The notes under the pieces: model-generated
Told to the model about the DNA's origin: nothing
Seen by the model: the letters and a program-made list of their open reading frames with translations, nothing else
Database searches by the model: none
Assembly (NCBI RefSeq): GCF_900111125.1
Contig: NZ_FOGE01000010.1
Location: forward strand, 62,001-126,000
DNA length: 64,000 bases
Reading direction: 5' to 3'
DNA from: Sphingobium sp. YR768
Lineage (GTDB): Bacteria; Pseudomonadota; Alphaproteobacteria; Sphingomonadales; Sphingomonadaceae
In this document: one piece after another, positions 33,649 to 43,171 of the stretch
Position numbering within the stretch: position 1 is the first letter of the stretch
Layout: every line of letters begins with the position of its first letter
Program-made: the position numbers and the translations under genes

Positions 33649-34806
33649 TCAGTCGGTCTCCGCCGCCAGATAGACGCGATTGCGGCCATGTTCCTTGGCC
33701 AGATACAGCGCGCGGTCCGCCGCCTTGAGCGCGGCGCGCGGGTCTTCATAAGCCAGCACATTGGCGACGCCGGCGGAAAAGCTGACCCGGTCCATGCGCT
33801 CGCCATTGGTGCGGTTGACCAGGCTGCGATTGGCCAGATCCTCGCGCACACCGTCCACCGCTTCGCAGGTTTCGGCTGCGGTCTTGCCGCGGAACAGCAT
33901 CACGAATTCCTCGCCGCCATGGCGTGCGACATGGCAGCGATCGTTGGAAATCTTGGCCAGCAGGCCCGCGACGAACTTCAGCACCCGATCGCCGGTGTCA
34001 TGACCGTGGGTATCGTTGATATTCTTGAAATGGTCGATATCGCAGAAGGCGACCGACAGGGTTTCATGCTGTTCCTGCGCCAGCGTCAGTTCCTCACGCA
34101 GCACGCCTTCAAAGGCGCGGCGGTTGGGCAGGCCGGTCAGATGGTCATGCTCGGCCGCGCGGCGGGCCGTCTCCAGGCTCGATTTCAGCGCTTGCGTCTG
34201 CTTCTGATTTTCGCGCAGCTGGCTTTCCACCTGCCGCGTCTTTTCCACCATCGATCGGGTCAGGCCGACCAGTCGTGACAGCACCGGTTCGCTATCGCCA
34301 CCGGCGGCCAGATCCTTGGCCTGCTCCTGAAGCGCGGCGCCATAATCCTTCGCCGAATTGCGCGATTCATGCATCAGTCCGGTGAACTGGCCCAGATTTT
34401 CCTCGACCTTGTCCAGCATCGACGCCAGCGATTCGGGCGTGATTTCATCGGCGCGCTGTTCGGCGGCGACCGATTCGATCCAGCTATTGGTGATCTTGCC
34501 TCGTTCCATCATGACCGCGCGGATCGCCTTTTCCACGCCGATATTGGCGCCGGTCAGATAATCGAGCGCGACGCTGAAATTGATCGGCGTCAGGTCCAGG
34601 TCATGAGCGAACAGGAAATCGCCGATATCCCCATAAAGCTGGCGACGGCGGTTGATTTCCCGATTGGAGGCGGTGCCGGTTCGCGGCCGCTGCTCTTCCT
34701 CCTCCTCCGACTCCTCGACCTTGCCGGAAAGCCCCCTGGCCCAGCGCGCCAGACGGTCGGTTAGCCCATGTTGCGGGCTAGCGGATGAAGATGTTGCCCC
34801 AGTCAT
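33649..34806 (-). CDS. GGDEF-domain protein (putative diguanylate cyclase)
   Basis: 385 residues if started at ATG 34806; a TTG eight codons upstream is possible. The N-terminal part (1-80) is Ser/Glu-rich, then an uncharacterised helical sensor domain (about 60-215) with a coiled-coil stretch (TRQVESQLRENQKQTQALKS) leading into GGDEF: DHDHLTGLPNRRAFEG-like start, DIDHFKNINDTHGHDTGD and the active site RHGGEEFVMLF. It should make cyclic-di-GMP. No RxxD inhibitory site is seen just before GGEEF. No membrane helix, so probably cytosolic. Confidence 0.92.
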   Translation of the reverse strand: MTGATSSSASPQHGLTDRLARWARGLSGKVEESEEEEEQRPRTGTASNREINRRRQLYGDIGDFLFAHDLDLTPINFSVALDYLTGANIGVEKAIRAVMMERGKITNSWIESVAAEQRADEITPESLASMLDKVEENLGQFTGLMHESRNSAKDYGAALQEQAKDLAAGGDSEPVLSRLVGLTRSMVEKTRQVESQLRENQKQTQALKSSLETARRAAEHDHLTGLPNRRAFEGVLREELTLAQEQHETLSVAFCDIDHFKNINDTHGHDTGDRVLKFVAGLLAKISNDRCHVARHGGEEFVMLFRGKTAAETCEAVDGVREDLANRSLVNRTNGERMDRVSFSAGVANVLAYEDPRAALKAADRALYLAKEHGRNRVYLAAETD

Positions 34807-34878
34807 GATGGCAATAACGGCTGCGGCCAAACAAGGTTAAGGGGGCGGCCACAAAGAATCATGGCGGCACCCGATCCT

Positions 34879-35760
34879 TCAGATATCTGCGGCAATCAGC
34901 CAGTCGCGGAAGATGCGCACGGCCCGCGTCTGCAACGCCCGCGGGCGACAGACGAAGAAGTAGCGATAGGGGCTGTCGACATGGATCGGGAACAGCCGCA
35001 TCAGCCGCGGATCGCCCGACTGTTCATAATGGCTGGCATGCATCACCGCCACGCCCAGCCCCTGCGCCGCCGCCTCCAGCATCAACTGGCCCGAATCATA
35101 ATTGTCGATCGCCAGCGGTTGCAGGTCGGGCAGGCCGGCCGCTTCCTTCCAGGCGTCGAAAGACAAGGCCATGTCGCGATGCAGCAGCACGGTCTGCTGC
35201 GCCAGCTCCTCGGGCGATTTGAGCGCCTGCGGCCCTTCGCCCAGTTGGCGCCGGCCGATCAGATAGACTTCCTCATGATCCAGCTCATGCGCATAAAGCG
35301 CCGGATCGATATCCTTTGCCATCAGCACGATCGCCGCGTCCAGCCCTTCGCCGAGGCGCGCTACGGCGTGCGGCGTCGTTTCGATGTCGATATGCAATTG
35401 GGGATGCTGCTGGCGCAACCGGCCCAGATGCGGGAACAGGCGCTGAGTCGCGAACAGGGGCATCACCGCCAGCCGCAGGCGCAGCTGGTTGCCGCCGCTC
35501 TGGATATTTTCCAGCGCCTGGCTCAGCGAATCGAGTGCGGGGGCGATATCGTCCAGCAGGCGCTGCCCGTCGACATTGATCTCCAGTGCCTGATGCTTCC
35601 GGTCGAACAATGGGCGACCGATAAAGCGTTCCAGCGCCTGTACCCGGCGGCTCAGCGCCGGCGTGGACAGGGCAAGCTCTTCGGCGGCCGCCTTGACGGA
35701 GCCAAGGCGGGCGACCTGAACAAAGGCCTCAAGGGCCGTTAGGGGCGGCAATCTGCGCAT
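34879..35760 (-). CDS. LysR family regulator, GcvA-like
   Basis: 293 residues. N-terminal helix-turn-helix: LPPLTALEAFVQVARLGSVK, AAAEELALSTPALSRRVQAL and ERFIGRPLFDR. The PPLTALxAF opening is the pattern of GcvA/AmpR-type LysR members. The effector domain follows. Target genes are not obvious; it is divergent from the RNA-like region and the CDC48 gene. Confidence 0.92.
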   Translation of the reverse strand: MRRLPPLTALEAFVQVARLGSVKAAAEELALSTPALSRRVQALERFIGRPLFDRKHQALEINVDGQRLLDDIAPALDSLSQALENIQSGGNQLRLRLAVMPLFATQRLFPHLGRLRQQHPQLHIDIETTPHAVARLGEGLDAAIVLMAKDIDPALYAHELDHEEVYLIGRRQLGEGPQALKSPEELAQQTVLLHRDMALSFDAWKEAAGLPDLQPLAIDNYDSGQLMLEAAAQGLGVAVMHASHYEQSGDPRLMRLFPIHVDSPYRYFFVCRPRALQTRAVRIFRDWLIAADI

Positions 35761-35883
35761 AATCTGTAAAATTCCGAAGCCGATCCGCTGCGCCGCGTCA
35801 ATTCTATTTATCGAACGGCGCGCATCCTGGTTCCAAGCATCCTATGCACAGAGAGCAGGAAAATGGGAGAAATGGCAAGATGC

Positions 35884-36010
35884 ATTTTTTGCAACTCATC
35901 GGATTATTTCGCACTTGCAAAAAATCATGCCGCACTGCACATAGAACAGGCCTTTCAGGCATCCTCTCCTAAAAACTTTCAGGGCTGGCTTTCGGGCTGG
36001 CCCTTTTTTT
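35884..36010 (+). ncRNA. Candidate small RNA or attenuated leader ahead of the CDC48-like gene
   Basis: Within the 334-base gap between the LysR and CDC48 genes there is an 11-bp inverted repeat ATTTTTTGCAA-N20-TTGCAAAAAAT (35884-35925) and, 55 bases on, a terminator AGGGCTGGC-TTTCGG-GCTGGCCCT with seven T (35981-36010). The hairpin includes two wobble pairs. The transcript could be a small RNA, or the terminator could control read-through into the ATPase gene. A 51-codon frame from 35872 runs through the terminator and is not favoured. Confidence 0.45.
35981..36010 (+). terminator. Intrinsic terminator upstream of the CDC48-like gene
   Basis: Nine-pair stem (35981-35989 with 35996-36004), two wobble pairs, loop TTTCGG, then TTTTTTT. 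The orientation faces the downstream ATPase gene, 85 bases before its start. Confidence 0.7.
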
Positions 36011-36094
36011 GTCCGGCGCGGTTGTGACCACGGGGTCTTTCCGATCGTGACTGCGTTTCCTATCTCCTTGGCGAACCATAAGCGGGGATGATGC

Positions 36095-38389
36095 GTGGCC
36101 GATCAGGAACAGACAGGACGCCGGATTCAGGTCGCCAATGCGCGGCCGGAGGATGCAGGACGCGGATTGGCGCGGCTGCCGCTGGCCGTCATGGCCGAAC
36201 TGCATCTGGCCGAAGGCGATGTGATAGAGATTGTCGGCAAGCGGCCGACCTCCGCCCGGGTGGTGCGCCCCTATAAGGAAGATGAAGGGCTGGACGTGCT
36301 CCGGCTGGACGGTCTGCAACGCGCCAATGCCGGTGTCGGATCGGGCGATTTCGTCCAGATCGCAAAAATAGAACCCCGTCCGGCCCAGCGCGTGGTGTTC
36401 GCGCCTGCACAAAATAACCTGCGGTTGCAGGGCAATCCCGAAGCGCTCAAGCGTGTTTTCTTTCAGCGGCCGCTGGCGGCGGGCGATGTCGTCGCGACCG
36501 CCGGGCAGCAACAGGTGCCGCCCGGCGACATGCCGCCGCAACTGCGCCAGATGCTGGCCGCACCGGCCTATGCCCTTCAGGAAATCCGCCTGGTCGTGGT
36601 GTCGACCGTGCCCAAGGGCGTCGTCCATATCGACGCGGAGACCGAAGTCGAACTGCGCGCCGAATATGAGGAGCCGCGCGAATCGCGCCGGGCCGACGTC
36701 ACCTATGACGATGTCGGCGGCATGGCCGAAACGATCGACCAGTTGCGCGAAATGGTCGAACTACCGCTGCGCTATCCCGAACTGTTTGAACGGCTGGGCG
36801 TCGATCCGCCCAAGGGCGTCTTGCTGCACGGCCCGCCGGGCACTGGCAAGACCCGGCTCGCCCGCGCCGTCGCCAATGAATCGGAAGCGGAATTTTTCCT
36901 GATCAACGGGCCGGAGATCATGGGGTCGGCCTATGGCGAATCGGAAAAGCAGCTGCGCGAGATATTCGAGGCGGCGGCCAAGGCCGCGCCCTCGATCCTG
37001 TTCATAGACGAGATCGATTCGATCGCGCCCAAGCGTGGCAATGTGACCGGCGAGACGGAAAAGCGCCTCGTCGCCCAGTTGCTGACGCTGATGGACGGGC
37101 TCGAACCGCGCACCAACCTCGTCGTCATCGCCGCCACCAATCGGCCCGAGGCGATCGACGAGGCGCTGCGCCGTCCCGGCCGGTTCGACCGGGAAATCGT
37201 TGTCGGTGTTCCCGACGAGCGTGGCCGCCGCGAAATCCTGGGCATTCACACGCGCGGCATGCCGCTGGGGGACAAGGTCGACCTCGCCGAACTGGCGCGC
37301 ATGACCTACGGCTTCGTCGGTGCGGACCTCGCGGCGCTCAGCCGCGAGGCGGCGATCGAGACGGTGCGTCGCTTCATGCCCCGGCTCAATCTGGAGGAAG
37401 GCACGATCCCCGCCGACGTGCTGGAGGAACTCTCCGTCACGCGCGAGGATTTCATGGCCGCGATCAAGCGGGTCCAGCCTTCCGCCATGCGCGAAGTGAT
37501 GGTGCAGGCGCCCAATATCGGCTGGTCCGATATCGGCGGGCTGGACGATGCGCAGATGCGCCTGAAGGAAGGGGTGGAGCTACCGCTCAAGGACCCCGAC
37601 GCCTTCCGCCGCATCGGCATCCGCCCGGCCAAGGGCTTCCTGCTCTACGGCCCGCCCGGCACCGGCAAGACCCTGCTGGCCAAGGCGGTCGCACGGGAGG
37701 CGCAGGCCAATTTCATCGCCACCAAGTCGAGCGACCTCCTGTCGAAATGGTATGGCGAAAGCGAACAGCAGATCGCCCGCCTGTTCGCCCGTGCGCGGCA
37801 GGTGGCGCCCACCGTCATCTTCATCGATGAACTGGACAGTCTGGTCCCCGCGCGCGGCGGTGGCCTTGGTGAACCGGCGGTGACGGAACGGGTGGTCAAC
37901 ACCATCCTCGCCGAAATGGACGGGCTGGAGGAGTTGCAGTCGGTGGTCGTCATCGGCGCGACCAACCGGCCGACGCTGATCGATCCGGCGCTGCTGCGGC
38001 CGGGCCGGTTCGATGAGCTGATCTATGTGCCGGTGCCCGATCAGGCCGGGCGGCGGCGCATATTGGGCATCCATACCGGCAAGATGCCGCTGGCGAACGA
38101 TGTCGATCTGGACGCGCTGGCGGCGCAGACCGAACGCTTCACCGGCGCCGATCTGGAAGATCTGGTGCGGCGGGCCGGTCTGGTGGCGCTGCGCCAGTCG
38201 CTCAGTGTCGCCTCGGTCACGCAGGCGCATTTCGACGCCGCGCTGGAGGATACGCGCGCCTCGGTCACGCCGGAAATGGAGCGCGAATATGAGCAAATCC
38301 AGTCGCAACTGAAGCAGCGGGCGATGCAGGTCGATCCGATCGGCTTTGTCTCGCCCGGCATGTTGCGGCCGCGCGATCGCGCCGATTGA
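36095..38389 (+). CDS. CDC48/VAT-type double AAA+ ATPase
   Basis: 764 residues from GTG 36095. An N domain of about 180 residues with a double-psi barrel-like [20 protein letters not shown], then two AAA modules. Walker A motifs [17 protein letters not shown] (about 246) and [17 protein letters not shown] (about 519); Walker B motifs [15 protein letters not shown] and [16 protein letters not shown], each followed by second-region-of-homology ATNRP. Family: unfolding and segregation of protein complexes, best known in archaea and eukaryotes. Bacterial homologues occur in some lineages; the target here is unknown. An intrinsic-terminator-like hairpin follows at 38402. Confidence 0.95.
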   Translation: MADQEQTGRRIQVANARPEDAGRGLARLPLAVMAELHLAEGDVIEIVGKRPTSARVVRPYKEDEGLDVLRLDGLQRANAGVGSGDFVQIAKIEPRPAQRVVFAPAQNNLRLQGNPEALKRVFFQRPLAAGDVVATAGQQQVPPGDMPPQLRQMLAAPAYALQEIRLVVVSTVPKGVVHIDAETEVELRAEYEEPRESRRADVTYDDVGGMAETIDQLREMVELPLRYPELFERLGVDPPKGVLLHGPPGTGKTRLARAVANESEAEFFLINGPEIMGSAYGESEKQLREIFEAAAKAAPSILFIDEIDSIAPKRGNVTGETEKRLVAQLLTLMDGLEPRTNLVVIAATNRPEAIDEALRRPGRFDREIVVGVPDERGRREILGIHTRGMPLGDKVDLAELARMTYGFVGADLAALSREAAIETVRRFMPRLNLEEGTIPADVLEELSVTREDFMAAIKRVQPSAMREVMVQAPNIGWSDIGGLDDAQMRLKEGVELPLKDPDAFRRIGIRPAKGFLLYGPPGTGKTLLAKAVAREAQANFIATKSSDLLSKWYGESEQQIARLFARARQVAPTVIFIDELDSLVPARGGGLGEPAVTERVVNTILAEMDGLEELQSVVVIGATNRPTLIDPALLRPGRFDELIYVPVPDQAGRRRILGIHTGKMPLANDVDLDALAAQTERFTGADLEDLVRRAGLVALRQSLSVASVTQAHFDAALEDTRASVTPEMEREYEQIQSQLKQRAMQVDPIGFVSPGMLRPRDRAD

Positions 38390-38401
38390 CGGCAGGCGCC
38401 G

Positions 38402-38439
38402 GGGCGGCGGATTGAACAAGTCCGCCGCCCTTGCGTTTT
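38402..38439 (+). terminator. Intrinsic terminator after the CDC48-like gene
   Basis: 10-bp perfect stem GGGCGGCGGA-N9-TCCGCCGCCC (38402-38411 and 38421-38430), followed by TTGCGTTTT, 13 bases after the stop. Confidence 0.8.
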
Positions 38440-38521
38440 GTGACGGCCTTATTGCAAAGCCGCTTGCCAGTCGGCTTCGGATTTGCAAGGCCGTGACCAT
38501 GATAGAGACAGGCGAGCGTTG

Positions 38522-39166
38522 ATGGCCTCCATTCCGTTGAAGAAGAACAAGAATAAGGCTGGTACCGGGTCGACCGGATCATTCTTCCGCCAGTGGGGCA
38601 TGTTCTTTCGCCAGTTCATGAAGCATCCCGGCATGATCGGATCGGTCATCCCCTCGTCCGCTACGCTGGTGGACCGGATGCTGGATCAGGTCGACTGGCG
38701 CAACACCCGCCTGTTCGTAGAATATGGACCGGGCGTGGGGACCTTCACCCGCTCGATCCTCGATCGGTTGCCCGCCGATGCGACCTTGCTGACGATCGAC
38801 CTCAATCTGGACTTCGTCGCCTATCTGGAGGCGGAGATTGACGATCCCCGCCTGCGCGTCGTCCATGGCTCGGCCGCAGACGTGCGCCGTTTCATCAAGG
38901 AAGCGGGCCATTATCAGGCCGACTATGTCCTGTCCGGAATCCCTTTCTCTACCCTGCCGGACGGCGTGGGCACGGCGATCTGCGCCGAAACCCGCGCCGC
39001 GCTGCGTCCGGGCGGCGCCTTCCTGATCTATCAATATTCGCGTTATGTCTGCGACATGCTGACGCCGCTGTTCGATGATGTCAGCGACTCGCTGGAATGG
39101 CGCAATATCCCGCCCTGCCGCATGATTCGCGCGGTGAAGCAGGATCTGATGGCACAGGCCGCCTAA
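38522..39166 (+). CDS. SAM-dependent methyltransferase, phospholipid N-methyltransferase-like
   Basis: 214 residues from ATG 38522. It begins basic (PLKKNKNKAG) then QWGMFFRQFMKHPGMIGSV and PSSATLVDRML, which matches the PmtA/rRNA-adenine-methylase-like group of alphaproteobacteria. The SAM-binding motif is VEYGPGVGTFTRSILDRL; DYVLSGIPFSTLP is motif IV (post-II NPPY-like). It may methylate phosphatidylethanolamine. The rRNA dimethyladenosine transferase alternative is less likely because it is short and lacks the C-terminal domain. Confidence 0.82.
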   Translation: MASIPLKKNKNKAGTGSTGSFFRQWGMFFRQFMKHPGMIGSVIPSSATLVDRMLDQVDWRNTRLFVEYGPGVGTFTRSILDRLPADATLLTIDLNLDFVAYLEAEIDDPRLRVVHGSAADVRRFIKEAGHYQADYVLSGIPFSTLPDGVGTAICAETRAALRPGGAFLIYQYSRYVCDMLTPLFDDVSDSLEWRNIPPCRMIRAVKQDLMAQAA

Positions 39167-39187
39167 TTCTTGAATTCGATCAAGAAT
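39166..39187. repeat. Perfect inverted repeat after the methyltransferase gene
   Basis: ATTCTTGA-N6-TCAAGAAT, starting on the last base of the stop codon, then AAAAAAGG. It is A/T-rich, so a weak terminator or a protein site near the LuxR-type gene promoter. Confidence 0.5.
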
Positions 39188-39275
39188 AAAAAAGGATAAA
39201 GTGCCGCCACGACATCTTGTTTGACTTCACCTGTCCTTCGGATAACGCCGATCCGGGGCATGGGGGCATTTAGAG

Positions 39276-40376
39276 ATGGCGACATCCGCCAGCAGCAAGG
39301 ATGACTGGGCCGACATCTTCCTGTCGGCCGCACTGGAGCCGGAAAAATGGGGACAGGCCATCCATGCGATGGCGCAGGCGACAGGATCGCGTCATGGCCA
39401 GTTGATCGGCTTTGGCGCGGGCGCGTCCGCCTTCAACTGGATCAGCGAGATCGACGACAGCATTCTCGCCAAAAGCGCGTCGATCGAACAGAGCGCGCCG
39501 GATCTCAATTTCCGTGTCGCGGCGGATCGCCTGCCCGATCGGCCCGCCATCGTCCACGAAGCCCATTATGATATCGCCCGCCGGTCGCTGCGTGCCGACG
39601 ATTATCTCGACCTCTGTTCGGATTTCGACATTTTCGACGGCTGTCAGTCCAAGCTGGTGGCGAGCGACCATCAGATGATCGGCCTCGCCCTGCTGCGCGG
39701 CAGCAAGGATGGCCGGACGACCGAGGGGCAACGCGCCCTGTTCGCAGACATTGCCGGCCACGCCCGCACCGCCGTCCGCCTGCAACAGGCGATCGAGCAG
39801 CAGGGTTTCGCCCTGCTGGCCGGCACGTTCGAGGCGATGGACCGGGCCTGCTGGCTGCTCGACGCAACCGGGCGGGTCGGCGGCATGACGCCCCGTGCGG
39901 AAAATCTGTTGTCGACCAGCCGTATCCGGGTCAGCGATGGATGGCTCGCCAGCGACCGGGCGGACGAGACACGCGCCATCCTGCGCGCCGTGCGCACCGT
40001 CATCGAACCGCCCGGCCGCGCCGCCGATCCGGTGGCGCTGGCCGATGCCGATGGCGGGGTCGCGATCATGCTGGAATTTTATCCGCTGCCGGTGCGGCCC
40101 TGGGCCTTGCCCTTTGCGCCGCGCGCCATTGCGATCGCGCGGGTCGGCGCGCCCAGCGACCGCCATGTGCAGTTGCTGACGCGCACCTTCCGCCTCACGC
40201 CCGCCGAAGCGGACATCGCCATTCGTCTGGCTGCCGGCCAGTCGCGACCGGACATCGCCGCCGCGCGGGGCGTCTCCGCCGCCACGCTGAAGGTTCAGTT
40301 GCGCAGCATCTATGACAAGACCGGATGCCAGCGGGAATCCCAGCTTGTCCGCATCGTCGGCCTGATCAGCCACTGA
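39276..40376 (+). CDS. LuxR-type (NarL/FixJ HTH) transcriptional regulator
   Basis: 366 residues. The C-terminal HTH is FRLTPAEADIAIRLAAGQSR followed by PDIAAARGVSAATLKVQLRS and IYDKTGCQRESQLVRIV, standard for LuxR. The preceding 300 residues have no receiver or autoinducer domain that I recognise; they contain a possible PAS/GAF-like region (AMDRACWLLDATGRVGGMT, about 185-260). Such large orphan LuxR proteins are frequent in sphingomonads. Regulated genes are unknown; a NarL-type palindrome lies just after the gene (40402). Confidence 0.88.
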   Translation: MATSASSKDDWADIFLSAALEPEKWGQAIHAMAQATGSRHGQLIGFGAGASAFNWISEIDDSILAKSASIEQSAPDLNFRVAADRLPDRPAIVHEAHYDIARRSLRADDYLDLCSDFDIFDGCQSKLVASDHQMIGLALLRGSKDGRTTEGQRALFADIAGHARTAVRLQQAIEQQGFALLAGTFEAMDRACWLLDATGRVGGMTPRAENLLSTSRIRVSDGWLASDRADETRAILRAVRTVIEPPGRAADPVALADADGGVAIMLEFYPLPVRPWALPFAPRAIAIARVGAPSDRHVQLLTRTFRLTPAEADIAIRLAAGQSRPDIAAARGVSAATLKVQLRSIYDKTGCQRESQLVRIVGLISH

Positions 40377-40401
40377 GATTTTCGCCGCATTTCTGAGGCT
40401 C

Positions 40402-40417
40402 TACCCCTTATGGGGTA
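40402..40417. promoter_or_regulatory. NarL-type 7-2-7 palindrome
   Basis: TACCCCT-TA-TGGGGTA, 26 bases after the LuxR-type stop and about 200 bases before proA. The left half fits the NarL heptamer TACYYMT exactly; the right half (TACCCCA on the other strand) fits with one mismatch. An orphan NarL/FixJ-type protein is encoded next door. Confidence 0.45.
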
Positions 40418-40613
40418 TGTGGGCGACCGGCGAAGCGGATAGGAAGGATGGCGAGGCAGGGTTCTTCTGCCCGCCGATGGCCGGACCATATGCGACCCAT
40501 GGTTCGGCCGTCGGCACCACCTCCTCGATATCCGTGATCATCGACCTGACAGGCTTTTGCCGGATGGCGCTTTCATGCTACAGGCGCGGCCGATCTTCCG
40601 GCGAGAGCTTTGC

Positions 40614-41879
40614 ATGAACGACCTGACCCAGACCCCCGAAATGCTGATCGCGATGCTCGGCGCGCGCGCGCGCACGGCCGCCGCCGTCATCGCGCAGGCG
40701 AGCGACGCGCAGAAGGCGGATGCCCTGCGCCGCGCGGCCCAGGCGTTGCGGGATCAGGCGCCGGCGATTCTCGCCGCCAATGCCCGCGACATGGAAAATG
40801 CCGCCGCCAACGGCCTGTCGCCCGCGATGCTGGACCGGCTGCGGCTGGACGAAGGCCGGATCGAGGGCGCCGCCGCCGGCGTGGAGCAGGTCGCCGGCCT
40901 GCCCAATCCGCTCGGCAGCGTGATCGACAAGGTGGTGCGCCCCAACGGACTGGAGCTTTCCCGCGTGCGCGTGCCGCTGGGCGTGATCGGCATCATCTAT
41001 GAAAGCCGCCCCAATGTGACGGCGGATGCCGCTGCCCTCTGCCTGCGCGCCGGCAATGCCGTCATCCTGCGCGGCGGCAGCGAGGCGAAGGAAAGCAACC
41101 GCGCCATCCACGCTGCGATGGTGGAAGGGATCGTCGCCGCCGGGCTGCCGGCCGAAGCCGTGCAACTGGTCCCCACCACCGATCGTGCGGCGGTCGGCGC
41201 GCTGCTAAGGGCCTCGGAATTTGTCGACCTGATCGTGCCGCGCGGCGGCAAGAGCCTGGTCGCGCGCGTGCAGGAGGAAGCGCGCGTGCCCGTGCTCGCC
41301 CATCTGGACGGCATCAACCACAGCTATGTCGACGGCGCGGCCGATCCCGCCATGGCGCGCAATCTGGTGGTCAATGCCAAGATGCGCCGTACCGGCATTT
41401 GCGGATCGACCGAAACGGTGCTGATCGACCGCGCCTATGGGCAGGCGCCCGCGCTGGTGCAGGCGCTGCTCGACGCGCAATGCGAAGTGCGCGGCGACGA
41501 AGCGATACAGGCGATGGACGCCCGCGTGATCGCGGCGTCGGAAGCGGACTGGGATACCGAATATCTGGACGCGATCGTGTCGATCCGGCTGGTCGACGGC
41601 GTTGCGGAGGCGATCGCCCATATTGCCGCCCATGCCAGCCATCATACCGATGCGATCATTACCGACGATGCGGCGGTGGCCGAACATTTCCTCAATGCCG
41701 TCGACAGCGCGATCGTGATGTGGAACGCCTCCACCCAGTTCGCCGATGGCGCCGAATTCGGTCTGGGTGCGGAAATCGGCATTTCCACCGGCCGCCTCCA
41801 TGCACGCGGTCCGGTGGCTCTGGAAGGGCTGACCACCTATAAATGGATCGTGCGCGGCACTGGTCAGGCGCGGCCGTAA
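40614..41879 (+). CDS. proA: Gamma-glutamyl phosphate reductase
   Basis: 421 residues from the ATG at 40614. Motifs: [72 protein letters not shown] and catalytic Cys263 in [16 protein letters not shown]. It reduces gamma-glutamyl phosphate to the semialdehyde with NADPH, second step in proline synthesis. proB is not in this window. About 237 bases of non-coding DNA precede it, holding the NarL-type site and nothing else recognised. Confidence 0.96.
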   Translation: MNDLTQTPEMLIAMLGARARTAAAVIAQASDAQKADALRRAAQALRDQAPAILAANARDMENAAANGLSPAMLDRLRLDEGRIEGAAAGVEQVAGLPNPLGSVIDKVVRPNGLELSRVRVPLGVIGIIYESRPNVTADAAALCLRAGNAVILRGGSEAKESNRAIHAAMVEGIVAAGLPAEAVQLVPTTDRAAVGALLRASEFVDLIVPRGGKSLVARVQEEARVPVLAHLDGINHSYVDGAADPAMARNLVVNAKMRRTGICGSTETVLIDRAYGQAPALVQALLDAQCEVRGDEAIQAMDARVIAASEADWDTEYLDAIVSIRLVDGVAEAIAHIAAHASHHTDAIITDDAAVAEHFLNAVDSAIVMWNASTQFADGAEFGLGAEIGISTGRLHARGPVALEGLTTYKWIVRGTGQARP

Positions 41880-41970
41880 AAGTCCATGGTAACGCAACTG
41901 CCGTCCGCTTGATAAAACACAATTTTAGGACGTCGCTGCAATAAGGAGGTGTGTAGGGAAAGGGCGTATT

Positions 41971-42309
41971 ATGGAAGTGATTATACTAATCGTCGTGGTT
42001 GCGGTGGGTCTATTTTATCTTCCTCAGCTTTTATCCGATAAGAAAACGAAATTGTTCCGACGGGTTTGGTCTACTGAGCGATCTAAGCCGTCGCAATATG
42101 TGATCGATGCCCAGCATGAAGCGGTCAATGAGCTCTTTGCTATGTACTCTATCGGAGAGACGGGCACGCCTGAAGCGCTTCGAACCCCGGTAGCGACCCT
42201 GATGGCAGATGCGATTACCTTTGACCTGAAAAACCCGGTAAGTGGTGGTGTTAAGGTGGCCGATGTATTGTCGCGCCACATCAGAATTCAGTTTTCGCTC
42301 AATAGCTGA
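41971..42309 (+). CDS. Membrane-anchored hypothetical protein
   Basis: 112 residues. An N-terminal membrane helix (MEVIILIVVVAVGLFYLPQL) is followed by a soluble domain of about 90 residues. No family recognised. The ribosome site is GGGAAAGGG. Codon use is clearly A/T-richer than neighbours (TTATCC, AGCTGA endings), so it may be a recent acquisition. The gene is isolated between proA and the convergent kdsA. Confidence 0.62.
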   Translation: MEVIILIVVVAVGLFYLPQLLSDKKTKLFRRVWSTERSKPSQYVIDAQHEAVNELFAMYSIGETGTPEALRTPVATLMADAITFDLKNPVSGGVKVADVLSRHIRIQFSLNS

Positions 42310-42338
42310 CTGACTGCTACAAATAGGGGAGGCAGACT

Positions 42339-43166
42339 CTACCTTTTCACCACCTGATCGATTGCGCGCAGCGTTTTAAGCATCGGCCCGACCCATCCCA
42401 GCGGCAGCATCACCGGCCCGTCGGACGGCGCATTGTCGGGATCGTCATGCGCTTCGGCAAAGATCGCCGCCACGCCCGCCGCCACCGCGCTGCGCGCCAG
42501 AACCGGCGCGAATTCGCGCTGGCCGCCGGACGCCGTGCCAAGCCCGCCGGGCTGCTGCACTGAATGGGTGGCGTCGAACACCACCGGATAGCCGGTCTGC
42601 GCCATCGTAGGCAGCGCGCGCATGTCGCTGACCAGCGTGTTGTAACCGAAACTCGCCCCGCGCTCGGTCAGCAGGATGCGCTCATTCCCGGTCGATGCGA
42701 CCTTCTGCGCCACCGCCGCCATATCCCAGGGGGCCAGAAACTGCCCCTTCTTGACGTTGATCACCGCGCCCGTCTTGCCCGCTGCGACCAGCAGGTCGGT
42801 CTGGCGACAGAGAAAGGCGGGGATTTGCAGGATATCCACAGCCTGCGCCGCCGCTTCCACCTGTTCTGGCCCATGAATGTCGGTCAGCACCGGGCAGCCC
42901 AGCGCCGCCTTCACGTCGGCCAATATGCGCAACCCAGCGTCGATGCCGACGCCGCGCCGACCCGATACCGATGTGCGATTCGCCTTGTCGAAACTGCTCT
43001 TGAAGATGAAGGGCGCACCCGCATCCTCCGCCGCCTTCGCCAGCGCCTCTGCCATGAACAGCGCATGGTCGCGGCTTTCGATCTGGCAGGGGCCGGAAAT
43101 CAGGACGAAGGGCAGGTCGTTGCCGAAGGTGACGGCACCGACCTTCACATGCTTGGGATCGCTCAT
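42339..43166 (-). CDS. kdsA: 3-deoxy-D-manno-octulosonate 8-phosphate synthase
   Basis: 275 residues from the ATG at 43166 (MSDPKHVKVGAVTFGNDLPF). Motifs: ISGPCQIESRDHALFMAE, FIFKSSFDKANRTSVSG, GIDAGLRILADVK, VLTDIHGPEQ, NVKKGQFLAPWDMAAVAQK, LLTERGASFGYNTLVSDMR and FDATHSVQQPGG. It condenses phosphoenolpyruvate with arabinose 5-phosphate for Kdo, part of the LPS inner core. It starts 5 bases after the stop of the upstream PLA2-like gene, so the two are likely co-transcribed. Confidence 0.96.
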   Translation of the reverse strand: MSDPKHVKVGAVTFGNDLPFVLISGPCQIESRDHALFMAEALAKAAEDAGAPFIFKSSFDKANRTSVSGRRGVGIDAGLRILADVKAALGCPVLTDIHGPEQVEAAAQAVDILQIPAFLCRQTDLLVAAGKTGAVINVKKGQFLAPWDMAAVAQKVASTGNERILLTERGASFGYNTLVSDMRALPTMAQTGYPVVFDATHSVQQPGGLGTASGGQREFAPVLARSAVAAGVAAIFAEAHDDPDNAPSDGPVMLPLGWVGPMLKTLRAIDQVVKR

Positions 43167-43171
43167 GCCGC

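Noticed and set aside
35872..36027. 51-codon frame M-A-R-C-I-F-C-N near the small RNA candidate
   Set aside because: It reads straight through a good terminator and ends in it; CxxC alone is not enough evidence.
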